A stretch of DNA of 64,000 bases from assembly GCF_024298885.1 (NCBI RefSeq), contig NZ_CP101166.1, positions 3,037,149 to 3,101,148 of the forward strand. Reading direction: 5' to 3'. Below, one piece after another: positions 9,362 to 18,332 of this stretch (within the stretch, counting starts at the first letter, position 1; the number at the start of each line of letters is the position of its first letter). Origin of the DNA: Haloglomus halophilum (GTDB lineage: Archaea > Halobacteriota > Halobacteria > Halobacteriales > Haloarculaceae). Below the pieces are notes generated by a model that made no database searches, had not been told where the DNA came from, and saw only the letters and a program-made list of their open reading frames with translations. The position numbers and the translations under genes are program-made.

Positions 9362-9368
9362 GTTTAAG
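9362..9368 (+). promoter_or_regulatory. TATA box for the 9393 gene
   Basis: GTTTAAG is centred 28 bases before ATG 9393 and excludes the in-frame ATG at 9369 as the start. Confidence 0.6.
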
Positions 9369-9392
9369 TTGTACGGGGGTGAACGGGGAGCC

Positions 9393-9722
9393 ATGACGAA
9401 CGACACCGAGGAGGCTGGCGGCATCGGCGGCAAGAAACTGGCCATCGGCGCGGTGCTCGTGGTCGGGGTCGTGCTTCTGGTCCGTGCGCTCCGTGGTGGC
9501 GACGGCGACGAGGACGACACGACGGGCGAAACGCCGTCGACCGACATCGACTCCGTTCCCGGGCAATCGGGCGGCGACGCGACCGACGCGCTCCCGGTCG
9601 ACACGGATGTCGAGGGTCGCTTCGACGAGATCGACATCGTGGACGCGGTCTACATCCTCGTCGCGGGTCTGAAGGCCGCCCGCGAGGAGTACCAGCAGCG
9701 CACCGACGACGGGGGCGCCTGA
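9393..9722 (+). CDS. Small single-pass membrane protein, acidic
   Basis: This 109-residue protein has one membrane segment near the N-terminus (KKLAIGAVLVVGVVLLVRAL). An acidic, Thr/Ser/Gly-rich linker and a short C-terminal segment (IVDAVYILVAGLKAAREEY) that could be amphipathic follow. No known domain is visible. The start at 9393 (MTNDTEEAGG) is chosen from the promoter spacing. It lies head-to-tail with another small membrane-anchored gene (9765), which has its own promoter-like sequence, so the two may be functionally related but are not an obvious operon. Confidence 0.8.
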   Translation: MTNDTEEAGGIGGKKLAIGAVLVVGVVLLVRALRGGDGDEDDTTGETPSTDIDSVPGQSGGDATDALPVDTDVEGRFDEIDIVDAVYILVAGLKAAREEYQQRTDDGGA

Positions 9723-9764
9723 ACGGCCGGATTTTTCTCCCTGCAGTACCTCGAAGCGGGCAGC

Positions 9765-10274
9765 ATGCGCACCACCAGTCCCCGGTGGCGGCGGGCCGTG
9801 GAGCTCCTCATCCTCCTCGTCACCGTGGCCTACGTGTCTTCGGGTCGGCGCGTCACCGACACCGGCGTCGGTGCCGACGGACCCACCGATGGAACCGATG
9901 CCCCCGAGATGGAGGTCGAGCTCGAACGGGTCACCGTCGGCGACGACCTCTCGGTGACAGGGGCTGGTCTCGACCCGACGCTCATCGCGGACGTGCTGGA
10001 GCTGAACGAGGGCGCCGCGGAGCTCGTGGACGCGGCCGAGGACGAGTTCATCCGGGAGCCCATCGAGACCGCGACGGGCGGCGCCATCGAGGTGCCCGAC
10101 GTGGAGGACGAACTCGCGCGCCGGGTCCGGGAGTCGAACGTCTCCGAGACGGCCATCGACGAACTCGATGCGCTCGGCGGGCTCTTCGGTTTCGGGCGCC
10201 GTCGCCGCCGCCGTCGTGACCGGGAGTCGACCGACGAGGACGGGTCGGCGGACGACACGACCGGCGACGAGTAG
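9765..10274 (+). CDS. Membrane-anchored hypothetical protein with basic patch
   Basis: This 169-residue protein has a basic N-terminus (MRTTSPRWRRAVE) followed by one hydrophobic segment (LLILLVTVAYVSS). The body is acidic and probably helical. Near the end is an uninterrupted run of seven Arg ([11 protein letters not shown]) and then a Ser/Thr/Asp-rich tail. The Arg patch is striking in a proteome this acidic and suggests binding to a polyanion or to the membrane surface, though that is inference. I recognise no family. A T-rich TATA-like element (GATTTTTCT, about 9731-9739) precedes the start. Confidence 0.78.
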   Translation: MRTTSPRWRRAVELLILLVTVAYVSSGRRVTDTGVGADGPTDGTDAPEMEVELERVTVGDDLSVTGAGLDPTLIADVLELNEGAAELVDAAEDEFIREPIETATGGAIEVPDVEDELARRVRESNVSETAIDELDALGGLFGFGRRRRRRRDRESTDEDGSADDTTGDE

Positions 10275-10322
10275 GTCGCCCCTTCCGGTAGACACTTCCT
10301 CCCACCGGCCGCCGACCCGTCC

Positions 10323-11135
10323 ATGTCACTCCACAGCGCGGAGTTCGGCGTGGAAGGGAAGCGCGCTATCGTGACCGGCGCGAGTCAGGGTATCGGCCGC
10401 ACCATCGCGGAGACGCTCGCGGCCGGCGGGGCCGACGTGGCCATCTGCTCGCGCTCGCAGGACCGGGTCGACCCGGTCGCCGAGGGCATCAACGAGGACC
10501 CCGACGCGGGCGACTGCCTGGCCGTCGAATGCAACGTCCGCGAGCGCGAGGAGGTCGAGGCGTTCGTCGAGGCGACCGTCGAGGAACTCGGCGGGGTCGA
10601 CATCCTCGTCAACAACGCGGGCGGCGAGTTCGTCGCCGCGTTCGACGATATCTCCCCGAACGGCTGGGAGGCCATCGTCGACCTCAACCTGCACGGTACG
10701 TTCCACTGCACGCAGGTCGCGGGCCAGGCGATGCGCGAGGACGACGAGCACCCCGGCGGCGTCGTCATCAACATGTCCAGCGTGAACGGTCAGCACGCTG
10801 CGCCCAACGAGAGCCACTACTCCGCCTCGAAGGCGGCCATCATCCGGCTCACGGAGACGCTCTCGGTCGAGTGGGCCGACCACTCGATCCGTGTCAACTG
10901 CGTCGCGCCCGGCCTCATCCAGACGCCCGGCGTCGCGGACACGCTCGGCATCGACGAGTCCGACATGCCGCCGCGCGACCAGGTGGACCGCCGCATCGGG
11001 CACACGGAGGATATCGCGGATGTGGTCCAGTTCCTCGCCTCACCGGCCGCCGCCTTCGTCAACGGCGAGACGTACACGGTGAAGGGGGTCCCGCGCGCCG
11101 GCAACTCGATGAGCGCCGACCTCGGCCTGCAGTAG
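10323..11135 (+). CDS. Short-chain dehydrogenase/reductase (SDR)
   Basis: This is a 270-residue classical SDR of usual length. The NAD(P)-binding motif TGASQGIG is at about residues 19-26, NNAGG is in the middle, and the catalytic triad is Ser (about 153), Tyr166 and Lys170 in YSASK. The C-terminal part (ASPAAAFVNGETYTVKG) is the normal SDR end. It oxidises or reduces a hydroxyl or keto group with NAD(P); the substrate cannot be read from sequence. Homologues in haloarchaea are often annotated as 3-oxoacyl-ACP/CoA reductases, which would fit the acyl-CoA theme of this chromosome region. Confidence 0.93.
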   Translation: MSLHSAEFGVEGKRAIVTGASQGIGRTIAETLAAGGADVAICSRSQDRVDPVAEGINEDPDAGDCLAVECNVREREEVEAFVEATVEELGGVDILVNNAGGEFVAAFDDISPNGWEAIVDLNLHGTFHCTQVAGQAMREDDEHPGGVVINMSSVNGQHAAPNESHYSASKAAIIRLTETLSVEWADHSIRVNCVAPGLIQTPGVADTLGIDESDMPPRDQVDRRIGHTEDIADVVQFLASPAAAFVNGETYTVKGVPRAGNSMSADLGLQ

Positions 11136-11304
11136 TCGAGCGTTGCGCGGGTATCCGTCGAGAACCCTCTTCTCCGGGCGCATACGCCGTATCGCCGGGT
11201 CTTGTTCCGATCTGCTTCCCGGTGGTGCTCGTTCGCAGTAGCTACTGCGTCGTCGTACCGCGCGAAAGAAGCGGGGAACCGGTCGGTCGTGCGGTTCTGT
11301 GTGG

Positions 11305-12702
11305 TCAGCCGAGCAGGCCGCCGTCACCACCGCTGTCGCCACCGTCACCGCCGCCACCACCGATCATGCCACCACCGATCGGCGTCTGGGTCGGGGTCGG
11401 CGTGGGCTCCGGCGTCGCGGTCGGCGTGGGCGACGGGGTGGCCGTCGGCGTCGGGGTAGCCGTCGGCGTGGGCGTCGGCGTGGCCGTGGGTGTCGGCGTC
11501 GCGGTCGGCGTCGGCGACGCAGTTGGCGTCGGCGTCGGCGAGTCCGTCGCTGTCGGCGTCGGCGAGTCCGTCGCTGTCGGCGTCGGCGAGTCCGTCGCTG
11601 TTGCCGTCGCGGTCGGCGTCGCAGTCGCGTTCGCAGCACCGCCACCACCGGCCGAGCCGGGGTTCGCCTGGACGCCGCCCTGGCCGGGGGCGACGACGCC
11701 GCCGGCGCTCAGGACGGTGAACGCGACCGCCACCGCACTCGCCGCGAACAGGGCGAACGCGGCCAGCTTGATGGGCGGCATCTCGTCGCCCGTTCCGGCA
11801 GTCGGCGAGGGCTCGCCGAAGCCGGGGTCGGACGCGGTCGGGCCGCTCGCGGCCGCGCTCTCCGCGGCACCGGCGGTTGCGCCGGCCGCAGCGCCCGTCG
11901 CTGCCGCACCAGCGGGCTCGGCCTCGGCGGCCGGCGCCGGTTCGGGTTCGGGGGCGGTGAACTCGTTGTCACCGACCGCGAGCCAGCCATCGAAGTCGAA
12001 GCCACCGTTCTCGAACTCGAAGGTCCCGGCGGCTGCCGTGGCGCCGGCCGTTGCGGTCTCCGTGGCGGCTCCGGTCTCCGCGACCGTCTCCGTCTCTGCG
12101 GTGTCGAGCGACTCGGCGCCGAGCCAGCCATCGAAGTCGAAGCCACCGTTCTCGAACTCGAACGACTCCGCGGCGTCGGCGTGCTGTGGGTCCGTCGTGG
12201 TCGTGCTTCCCGAACTGCTCGAGGTGCCGGGGATGGCGCCGATGACGCGGCTCAGCGCCTCGACGACGATGGCACCGATGAATCCGATGACGAGCAGCGG
12301 GATGGCCTTCGGGCCGGACGGGAGCTCCGCCCGGTCGCGCCCGAAGGTGACGACACGCGGTCCCTCGCCGCCGAGCCCGACGCTGGATGGAAGCTCCGAG
12401 GGTCGGTAGATGGGGTCGGGAGCACCGTCCTCCCCTTCGCCCGCCCCCGGGCTCTCTCGCGGGTCGACGTTCTGCATCCACTGGTTGAAGTCGAACCCGT
12501 TCCCGCCGGACCCACCACTCGGACCGGCTCCGACCGGCTCACCACCGTCGCCGGCCAGGCCATCGTGGTCGGTCGGCCCGCCTGTGCCTGGTGGTGGGTT
12601 CGACTCCGGCGCATTGCCGAACTCGAACTCACCCCCGTCTCCGTCGTCCCCGTTATCGTCCCCACCGGGCGTCCCCGACGGGTTGTCGTTGTGTCCTGTC
12701 AT
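11305..12702 (-). CDS. Two-pass membrane protein with FDFDGW repeats and Thr-Pro tail
   Basis: This 465-residue protein matches no family I know. The N-terminal 130 residues are Gly/Asp-rich and disordered. Membrane segments lie at about 132-152 and 311-334. Between them the 14-residue motif [14 protein letters not shown] occurs twice (181-194 and 228-241), encoded by two identical 42-base DNA repeats. A variant (NGFDFNQWM) sits at 68-76. From about 365 to 445 the chain is an alternating Thr-Pro/Ala tract, then a Gly-rich end. The tract resembles O-glycosylated haloarchaeal cell-wall spacers, so the tail is probably outside the cell. It may anchor or display the repeat motif; function unknown. 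Confidence 0.75.
   Translation of the reverse strand: MTGHNDNPSGTPGGDDNGDDGDGGEFEFGNAPESNPPPGTGGPTDHDGLAGDGGEPVGAGPSGGSGGNGFDFNQWMQNVDPRESPGAGEGEDGAPDPIYRPSELPSSVGLGGEGPRVVTFGRDRAELPSGPKAIPLLVIGFIGAIVVEALSRVIGAIPGTSSSSGSTTTTDPQHADAAESFEFENGGFDFDGWLGAESLDTAETETVAETGAATETATAGATAAAGTFEFENGGFDFDGWLAVGDNEFTAPEPEPAPAAEAEPAGAAATGAAAGATAGAAESAAASGPTASDPGFGEPSPTAGTGDEMPPIKLAAFALFAASAVAVAFTVLSAGGVVAPGQGGVQANPGSAGGGGAANATATPTATATATDSPTPTATDSPTPTATDSPTPTPTASPTPTATPTPTATPTPTPTATPTPTATPSPTPTATPEPTPTPTQTPIGGGMIGGGGGDGGDSGGDGGLLG
11365..11635. repeat. Low-complexity tract coding Thr-Pro/Ala repeats
   Basis: GGCGT/GGGCGTC-type units repeat throughout this stretch, including three near-identical copies of GTCGGCGAGTCCGTCGCT. 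It encodes the Thr-Pro tail of the membrane protein on the minus strand and is likely to vary in length between strains. Confidence 0.8.
11980..12021. repeat. 42-base direct repeat, copy 1
   Basis: This segment is identical to 12121-12162 and encodes [14 protein letters not shown] on the minus strand. The spacing is 141 bases (47 codons), so the frame is kept. Confidence 0.9.
12121..12162. repeat. 42-base direct repeat, copy 2
   Basis: Identical at every base to 11980-12021, including synonymous positions, which points to recent duplication or gene conversion. Confidence 0.9.
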
Positions 12703-12830
12703 GCGCTACGGTCGTCTCTACTGGCATGCGGTACAGGAGTCGCTTAAAGACACTGGTGGTTACTATCGGTGATTTATAACCTCTCCGGCCGTTCGGGCCG
12801 TCTACCCGACCTCCGGACCGTTCCGTTCGG

Positions 12831-13478
12831 TCACCCGAAGTTCTCCACCTTGGCGTCGTCGGGCGCGGCGCCGACAGCGGCCATCGCGTCGGTGGCGGCG
12901 TCGAGGAACGTCTCGAAGCCGTAGACGAACAGCTGCTCGCCCGGCTCGCCCGTGACGACGGCGCTGACGGCGTCGGTCAGCGGCTCGTCGGCGCCGAGTA
13001 CGTACACCGCCGCGCCAGCGGCCGCGAGCGCGGCGAGGCGCTCCTCGTGAACCGGTGCGTCGTCACGGTAGACGACGGCGGCCTCGTTGCCCTCGGCCAG
13101 CGCGCGCTCGGCGATTCCCACCGCGGGGCCGATACCGGGGCCGCCGGCGAGCACGACCGCGCGCGCCTCGTTCTCGTAGAAGTCGCTCCCGAACGGTCCG
13201 GCCATCAGCACGCGGTCGTCGGCCGCCAGGGCGAGCAGGTACTCGCTGAACGGGCCGCCTTCGTCGGGGTCGTAGCCGACCGTGATCTCGAACGTCCCCT
13301 CGACATCGGGTGAGGAGATGGTGTAGAACCGGGAGACGGCGTCGCCCTCGACCTCGGCGGTGAGTTTCACGAACTGCCCCGGCTGGGCGTCCAGTTCGGG
13401 CGGCGTCTCGAACTCGATGGCGACCGTGTCCGGGCCGCACTCGCGAACGGCGACGACACGAAGCTCGGTTTCGTCCAT
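12831..13478 (-). CDS. FAD-dependent ferredoxin/flavodoxin reductase-like oxidoreductase
   Basis: This 215-residue protein has the ferredoxin-NADP reductase fold. The FAD-binding barrel carries RFYTISSP (the R-x-Y-S/T-S/I motif), and the NAD(P) domain begins AVVLAGGPGIGPAVGI. The C-terminal end (LFVYGFETFLDAATDAM) resembles the usual CGP.-type nucleotide loop but without Cys. I chose ATG 13478 (MDETELRVV) rather than upstream in-frame codons because the fold starts there and the 24 extra residues are basic and low in complexity. It probably passes electrons between NAD(P)H and a ferredoxin or flavoprotein. It is divergent from korA, a ferredoxin-dependent enzyme, so a redox link is plausible but inferred. 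Confidence 0.9.
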   Translation of the reverse strand: MDETELRVVAVRECGPDTVAIEFETPPELDAQPGQFVKLTAEVEGDAVSRFYTISSPDVEGTFEITVGYDPDEGGPFSEYLLALAADDRVLMAGPFGSDFYENEARAVVLAGGPGIGPAVGIAERALAEGNEAAVVYRDDAPVHEERLAALAAAGAAVYVLGADEPLTDAVSAVVTGEPGEQLFVYGFETFLDAATDAMAAVGAAPDDAKVENFG

Positions 13479-13672
13479 GGCGATGCTCGGTGCGGCACCG
13501 GCAACGACCTTTCGTTTCCCGTTCGCTCTCACGGCGGTCGGGGCCGTCATCCTCGTGGCGAGGGCGCCGGTGCTGGCCCCCCTCGTGGCGAGGGCGCCCG
13601 GCAGCCGGACCGTTCCGGCGTGCTGGCGGACCGATAGCCCCGAAGCCGGTGGTTACGGCAATATTCAGAAGG

Positions 13673-13679
13673 CTTAACG
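13673..13679 (+). promoter_or_regulatory. TATA box for korAB
   Basis: CTTAACG is centred about 31 bases before ATG 13707, with purine-rich BRE-like bases (AGAAGG) just upstream. Confidence 0.55.
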
Positions 13680-13706
13680 TGCGTCCACCGGAACCGGGTC
13701 ATAGTT

Positions 13707-15476
13707 ATGCCAGACGACCTGAACTGGGCCATCGGCGGCGAAGCCGGCGATGGGATCGACTCCACCGGGAAGATCTTCGCACAGGCACTCTCCCGGGCGG
13801 GTCGACACGTCTTCACCTCGAAGGACTTCGCGTCCAGGATCCGGGGCGGGTACACCGCGTACAAGGTCCGGACCGCCGTCGACCGTGTCGAGAGCGTCGT
13901 CGACCGACTCGACATCCTCATCGCGCTCACCGAGCGGACGGTCGATGAGAACATGGACGAACTCCACGACGACTCGGTCATCATCTTCGACGGCGAGCGC
14001 ACGATGATGAAGGACTTCGAAGCGCCGGGCGAGATGACCGGCCTCGACGTGCCCCTGAAACGACTCGCGGAGGAGGCTGGTGGGGCCATCGTCCGCAACA
14101 TCGTCGCGCTGGGAGCGGCCTGCGAGGTCGCGGGCTTCCCCATCGAGAACCTCGACGAGGCCCTGGAGAAGCGCTTCAGCGACAAGGGCTCGGCCATCGT
14201 CGACACGAACAAGGAAGCCGCCCGCCTGGGCCAGGAGTACGTCCAGGACGAGTACGAGCTGCCCATCGACTACGCGCTGGAGACGACCGACAACGACTAC
14301 GTCCTGCTGAACGGCGACGAGGCCATCGGGATGGGCGCCATCGCCGCCGGCTGCCGGTTCTATTCGGGCTATCCCATCACGCCCGCGACGGACGTGATGG
14401 AGTACCTCACCGGACGCGTGGACCGCTACGGCGGGAAGGTGGTGCAGGCCGAGGACGAGCTGTCGGCCATCAACATGGCGCTGGGTGCGGCCCGCGCTGG
14501 CGCACGGTCGATGACCGCCACGTCCGGGCCGGGTATCGACCTGATGACCGAGACGTTCGGCCTCATCGCCCAGACCGAGACGCCGCTGGTCATCTGTGAC
14601 GTGATGCGCTCGGGTCCCTCGACGGGGATGCCGACGAAGCAGGAGCAGGGCGACCTGAACATGACCCTGTACGGCGGGCACGGGGAGATTCCGCGGTTCG
14701 TGCTGGCGCCGACCACGGTCGCGGAGTGCTTCCACAAGACCATCGAGGCGTTCAACCTCGCCGAGAAGTACCAGACGCCGGTCTTCCTGGTGAGCGACCT
14801 CGCGATGGCGGTCACCGAGCAGACCTACGAGCCCGAGCAGTTCGACATGGACGCCGTCGAGATTGAGCGCGGGCGCGTCGTCGGCGAGGACGACGTCGAG
14901 GAGTGGACCAACGAGAAGGACCAGTTCACGCCTCATGCCGCGACGGACGACGGCGTCTCGCCCCGCACCTTCCCAGGTGTCGAGGGCGGCGCCCACATGA
15001 CGACCGGGCTGGAGCACGACGAGCTCGGGCGCCGGACCGAGGAGGAGGAGATCCGCGTCGAGCAGGTGGACAAGCGCCAGCGGAAGGTCGAGACGGCCCT
15101 CGAGCGCGAGGACTGGTCGCCCCGCGAGTTCGGCGACCCCGACTCGGACAGCCTCGTCATCTCCTGGGGCTCCAACGAGGGCGCCATGCTGGAGGCCATC
15201 GACATCCTCGAGGACGAGGGCGTCGACGTACGCTTCCTCTCCTGTCCCTACATCTTCCCGCGCGAGGATCTCGCCGAGGACATCCGCGACGCGGACGAGG
15301 TCATCGTCGTGGAGTGTAACGCGACCGGCCAGTGGGCGGACGTGCTCGAACACGACGCCCTCGAGCGGGTCAAGCGCATCAACAAGTACACCGGCGTGCG
15401 GTTCAAGGCCGACGAACTCGCAGAGCGGGTGAAGCAGGAACTGGCGGGCGAGACCGCCGAGGTGGAAGCAGAATGA
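13707..15476 (+). CDS. korA: 2-oxoacid:ferredoxin oxidoreductase, gamma-alpha subunit (probably 2-oxoglutarate type)
   Basis: With KorB this enzyme oxidatively decarboxylates a 2-oxoacid to its acyl-CoA and reduces ferredoxin, replacing the NAD-linked dehydrogenase complex in haloarchaea. The 589-residue chain fuses the gamma domain (about residues 1-190, GGEAGDGIDSTGKIFAQALS) to the pyrimidine-binding alpha domain (from about 200; YPITPATDVMEYL). The N-terminal sequence and length fit what I recall of the haloarchaeal Kor type better than the longer Por type (about 630 aa), so 2-oxoglutarate is the likely substrate; pyruvate is the alternative. It overlaps korB by four bases (ATGA), indicating translational coupling. 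Confidence 0.9.
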   Translation: MPDDLNWAIGGEAGDGIDSTGKIFAQALSRAGRHVFTSKDFASRIRGGYTAYKVRTAVDRVESVVDRLDILIALTERTVDENMDELHDDSVIIFDGERTMMKDFEAPGEMTGLDVPLKRLAEEAGGAIVRNIVALGAACEVAGFPIENLDEALEKRFSDKGSAIVDTNKEAARLGQEYVQDEYELPIDYALETTDNDYVLLNGDEAIGMGAIAAGCRFYSGYPITPATDVMEYLTGRVDRYGGKVVQAEDELSAINMALGAARAGARSMTATSGPGIDLMTETFGLIAQTETPLVICDVMRSGPSTGMPTKQEQGDLNMTLYGGHGEIPRFVLAPTTVAECFHKTIEAFNLAEKYQTPVFLVSDLAMAVTEQTYEPEQFDMDAVEIERGRVVGEDDVEEWTNEKDQFTPHAATDDGVSPRTFPGVEGGAHMTTGLEHDELGRRTEEEEIRVEQVDKRQRKVETALEREDWSPREFGDPDSDSLVISWGSNEGAMLEAIDILEDEGVDVRFLSCPYIFPREDLAEDIRDADEVIVVECNATGQWADVLEHDALERVKRINKYTGVRFKADELAERVKQELAGETAEVEAE

Positions 15477-16336
15477 GCTCCGATATCAGATTCACCGACT
15501 TCAAGTCCGACGCACAGCCCACCTGGTGCCCCGGTTGCGGCGACTTCGGCACCATGAACGGGATGATGAAGGCGCTGGCGAACACCGGCAACGACCCGGA
15601 CAACACGTTCGTGGTCGCCGGCATCGGCTGTTCCGGCAAGATCGGGACGTACATGCACTCGTACGCGCTGCACGGCGTACACGGGCGCGCGCTCCCGGTC
15701 GGCATCGGCGTGAAGATGGCCAACCCCAACCTCGAAGTGATGGTCGCCGGCGGCGACGGCGACGGCTACTCCATCGGGGCCGGCCACTTCGTCCACGCCG
15801 TCCGCCGGAACGTCGACATGTCCTACATCGTGATGGACAACCGCATCTACGGGCTGACGAAGGGTCAGTTCTCGCCGACCTCGCGCGAGGACTTCGAGAC
15901 CTCCACGTCCCCGGAGGGCACCAAGCAGCAGCCGGTCAACCCGCTCGCGCTCGCGCTGTCGGCCGGTGGGACGTTCATCGCGCAGTCGTTCTCCTCGGAC
16001 GCCCAGCGCCACGCCGAGATCGTCCAGCAGGCCATCGAGCACGACGGCTTCGGCTTCGTCAACGTCTACAGCCCGTGCGTGACGTTCAACGACGTCGACA
16101 CGTACGACTACTTCCGCGACACCATCGTCGACCTCGAGGACACGGACCACGACCCGACGGACTACGACGACGCCAAGGAGAAGATCCTCGACGCGGACAA
16201 GGAGTACCAGGGCGTCATCTACCAGGACGAGAGCTCCGTCGGCTTCGAGGAGCGCGAGGGCATCACCGAGTCGATGGCCGACATCCCGGACGGGGCTCCC
16301 GACGACGCGATGGACCTCGTCCGCGAGTTCTACTGA
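15473..16336 (+). CDS. korB: 2-oxoacid:ferredoxin oxidoreductase, beta subunit
   Basis: This 287-residue subunit binds thiamine diphosphate and an iron-sulfur cluster. WCPGCGDFG near the N-terminus and a further Cys in GIGCSGKIGTYMHSY are cluster ligands. GGDGDGYSIGAGHF followed by the DNRIYGLTKGQ loop forms the ThDP/Mg site. The ATG at 15473 overlaps the korA stop; upstream in-frame codons would lie inside korA. The product acts in the cytoplasm, and its succinyl-CoA would be used by SucCD encoded at 41383-43394. Length fits the Kor rather than the Por beta subunit as I recall them. Confidence 0.93.
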   Translation: MSSDIRFTDFKSDAQPTWCPGCGDFGTMNGMMKALANTGNDPDNTFVVAGIGCSGKIGTYMHSYALHGVHGRALPVGIGVKMANPNLEVMVAGGDGDGYSIGAGHFVHAVRRNVDMSYIVMDNRIYGLTKGQFSPTSREDFETSTSPEGTKQQPVNPLALALSAGGTFIAQSFSSDAQRHAEIVQQAIEHDGFGFVNVYSPCVTFNDVDTYDYFRDTIVDLEDTDHDPTDYDDAKEKILDADKEYQGVIYQDESSVGFEEREGITESMADIPDGAPDDAMDLVREFY

Positions 16337-16704
16337 CGGCGGTTCCTCGATTGTCTCGGCGGTTTCTATCCTATTCTGCGCAGAAACGATGAGTAGCGAC
16401 AGTTCGAACCGAACGCCCGTACTTCATGTGGTGTGTTGCCAGTGTACTCTACCGTTATCACGCGGTGAAAACGCTCGAAACGGCATTATCCTATGCCATA
16501 CAAGAGATGGACGGGGTCAGAGGCTGACCCAGTGCCGGTGTCACTGGTGGTGGTGCCAGCGGGGTCTCGACGTGAGAGGGGCGGGGTGCACCCGCACGAC
16601 GGGTTGTGGGCCCGTCGTTCGTACGAGCCGGTGGTGGCTGGTGGGCCGGCCGAACCCGTCTTCACGACAGTACGCTTTTGATGGCAGGGATGCTCCCCAC
16701 TCGT
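16337..16704. other. Gene-free stretch before nac
   Basis: Moderately GC-rich DNA with no convincing gene. Short frames here (for example 16493-16681) have no recognisable domain and run up to the nac promoter. I see no tRNA or terminator; the end contains the nac TATA box. Confidence 0.55.
16674..16681 (+). promoter_or_regulatory. TATA box for nac-trmI
   Basis: GCTTTTGA is centred about 27 bases before ATG 16705, supporting the start MFGGGGG over the ATGs at 16681 and 16690. Confidence 0.6.
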
Positions 16705-17130
16705 ATGTTCGGAGGAGGCGGCGGGCTCAACCCCCGCAAGATGAAGCAGATGATGGAGCAGATGGGTATCGACCTCGAGGAACTCGACGCCGAGGAGGTC
16801 ATCATCCGGACCCAGGACGAGGACCTCGTGTTCACCGACGCGCAGGTCCAGAAGATGGACGCCCAGGGCCAGGCCACCTACCAGGTCGTCGGCTCGCCGG
16901 AGTCCCGCCCGCGCGGGGAGGGTGGTGCCGCGGCCGCCGTCGCGAGCGACGCCGCCGAGGCCGATACCGGGGACGCTGACGCCGGCGGGGACGATGCCGG
17001 CGGCACGGCGATTCCGGATTCCGACGTGGAGATCGTCGCCGCGCGGACGGGTGCGAGCGAGGCCGACGCCCGCGAGGCGCTCGAAGCGACGGACGGTGAC
17101 CTCGCGGCCGCCGTCGAGAAGCTGGAGTGA
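16705..17130 (+). CDS. nac: Nascent polypeptide-associated complex protein
   Basis: Archaeal NAC is a homodimer that binds emerging chains at the ribosome exit tunnel. The 141-residue protein starts [19 protein letters not shown], the usual ribosome-binding end. The NAC barrel follows (about 20-65), then an Ala/Asp/Gly-rich linker longer than in most archaea. A C-terminal UBA domain ends the chain (about 105-141; [19 protein letters not shown]). The start is set by the promoter. The stop codon overlaps the GTG start of trmI, a coupling I recall as common in haloarchaea. Confidence 0.95.
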   Translation: MFGGGGGLNPRKMKQMMEQMGIDLEELDAEEVIIRTQDEDLVFTDAQVQKMDAQGQATYQVVGSPESRPRGEGGAAAAVASDAAEADTGDADAGGDDAGGTAIPDSDVEIVAARTGASEADAREALEATDGDLAAAVEKLE

Positions 17131-18035
17131 ACGACACCGACCCGACGGCGGACCCGCCGACGACCGGAGCCGACGCCACCGAGGCGGACGGCGCCGGCGA
17201 TGCCGATGCCGCCGACGCCACCGAGGCCGCCCGGTCCCCGGTCCTGCTCGTCCGCGAGAACCGCGAGTACCTGCTCCAGCCGGGGGAACGGATGGAGACC
17301 GACCTCGGTATCCTCCGCGTCCCGGAGGACGTCCAGCCGGGCGACACCGTCGAGACACATCTCGAGACGGCGTTCGTCGTCCGGCGCCTGCGCGGGCCGG
17401 ACCTGTTCCACCACTTCGAGCGGACGGGCGCGCCGATGGTGCCCCGTGACATCGGCCTCGTCCTCGGTGAGACGGGGGCCAGCACCGGCGACCGTGTCCT
17501 CGACGCTGGCACCGGGACGGGGGTCCTGGCGGCGTATCTCGCGCGGACCGGGGCCGAGGTGCTCACGTACGAACAGGACCCCGAGTTCGCCGATGTCGCG
17601 CGCGAGAACATGGCGATGGCCGGCATCGCCGACGCCGTCGAGGTTCGGACCGGCGACGTGACCGACGACCTCGACGCGCTGGTCGACGGGAGCGACGACG
17701 TGGCCCCGGCTCGGGGGTTCGATGTCATCACACTCGATACTGCCGACGCGCCGACGGTCGCGGCGCGTGCCGACGAGCTACTCGTTCCCGGCGGCTATCT
17801 CGCGATGTACGTGCCGTTCGTCGAGGGCTCGCGCGAGGCTGCCCTCGCCGCGGAGGAGGCCGGGCTGGTCGACGTGACGACTCACGAGACCATCCAGCGG
17901 GAGTTCAGCTATGGCGAGCGCGGGTCGCGTCCGGACACCGCGCCCGTCGGCCACACGGGGTTCCTGACGGTCGCGCGGGCGCCCGACGCGCCGAACCTCG
18001 TGGACGACTCGACGGAGACGACCGACGGCGATTGA
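17127..18035 (+). CDS. trmI: tRNA (adenine-N1) methyltransferase, TrmI type
   Basis: It methylates N1 of adenine in the T-loop (position 57/58 in archaea), stabilising tRNA. The 302-residue protein has an acidic 35-residue N-terminal extension and a small beta domain. The Rossmann SAM site follows ([16 protein letters not shown], about residues 125-140), with [15 protein letters not shown] in the next strand-helix. The start is GTG at 17127, overlapping the nac stop, with no better in-frame codon. Its neighbours (protein exit-tunnel factor, tRNA modification) make a translation-related pair. Confidence 0.93.
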   Translation: MNDTDPTADPPTTGADATEADGAGDADAADATEAARSPVLLVRENREYLLQPGERMETDLGILRVPEDVQPGDTVETHLETAFVVRRLRGPDLFHHFERTGAPMVPRDIGLVLGETGASTGDRVLDAGTGTGVLAAYLARTGAEVLTYEQDPEFADVARENMAMAGIADAVEVRTGDVTDDLDALVDGSDDVAPARGFDVITLDTADAPTVAARADELLVPGGYLAMYVPFVEGSREAALAAEEAGLVDVTTHETIQREFSYGERGSRPDTAPVGHTGFLTVARAPDAPNLVDDSTETTDGD

Positions 18036-18088
18036 GGGTGCCGACGGGCCGTCCTCCGACCGGGTGTGCGGTTCGCCCCTGCCACCGG

Positions 18089-18096
18089 GTATAAGG
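18089..18096 (+). promoter_or_regulatory. TATA box for the 18120 gene pair
   Basis: GTATAAGG is centred 27 bases before ATG 18120, a strong match to the haloarchaeal consensus. Confidence 0.65.
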
Positions 18097-18119
18097 CCGG
18101 GACGGCCCTACTCGGTGGT

Positions 18120-18332
18120 ATGAGCGAGGCCGTCCCCGAGACCGAGGAGACCACGACGTGGCCGGAGCTGGCGATCACCATCTACGACCGGCTGACCGGG
18201 CGCGGCGCGGAGATCACCTACGAGTTCGACGACATGGAGATCGCCGTCCCGAACCGGACGGGTCCGGACGCGGAACACGCCCACTGGCGCATCGACGGGA
18301 CCCTGCGGGTCTCGACGCGGGAACGTGAGTGA
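18120..18332 (+). CDS. Small conserved haloarchaeal protein (70 aa)
   Basis: This 70-residue acidic protein starts MSEAVPETEETTTWPEL and contains a predicted beta pattern (AEITYEFDDMEIAVPNRTG). No known domain or metal site is visible. The start is chosen by the strong TATA box. It overlaps the next gene by eight bases, so the two are translated together and probably cooperate. Function unknown. Confidence 0.8.
   Translation: MSEAVPETEETTTWPELAITIYDRLTGRGAEITYEFDDMEIAVPNRTGPDAEHAHWRIDGTLRVSTRERE

Noticed and set aside
13707..16336. korAB taken as pyruvate:ferredoxin oxidoreductase (porAB)
   Set aside because: Lengths (589 and 287) and N-terminal sequence fit the Kor pair as I recall better than the longer Por pair, but this is not certain.
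16389..16979. 196-residue plus-strand frame
   Set aside because: It runs through the nac promoter into nac in another frame, with an Arg-rich, Gly-rich end.
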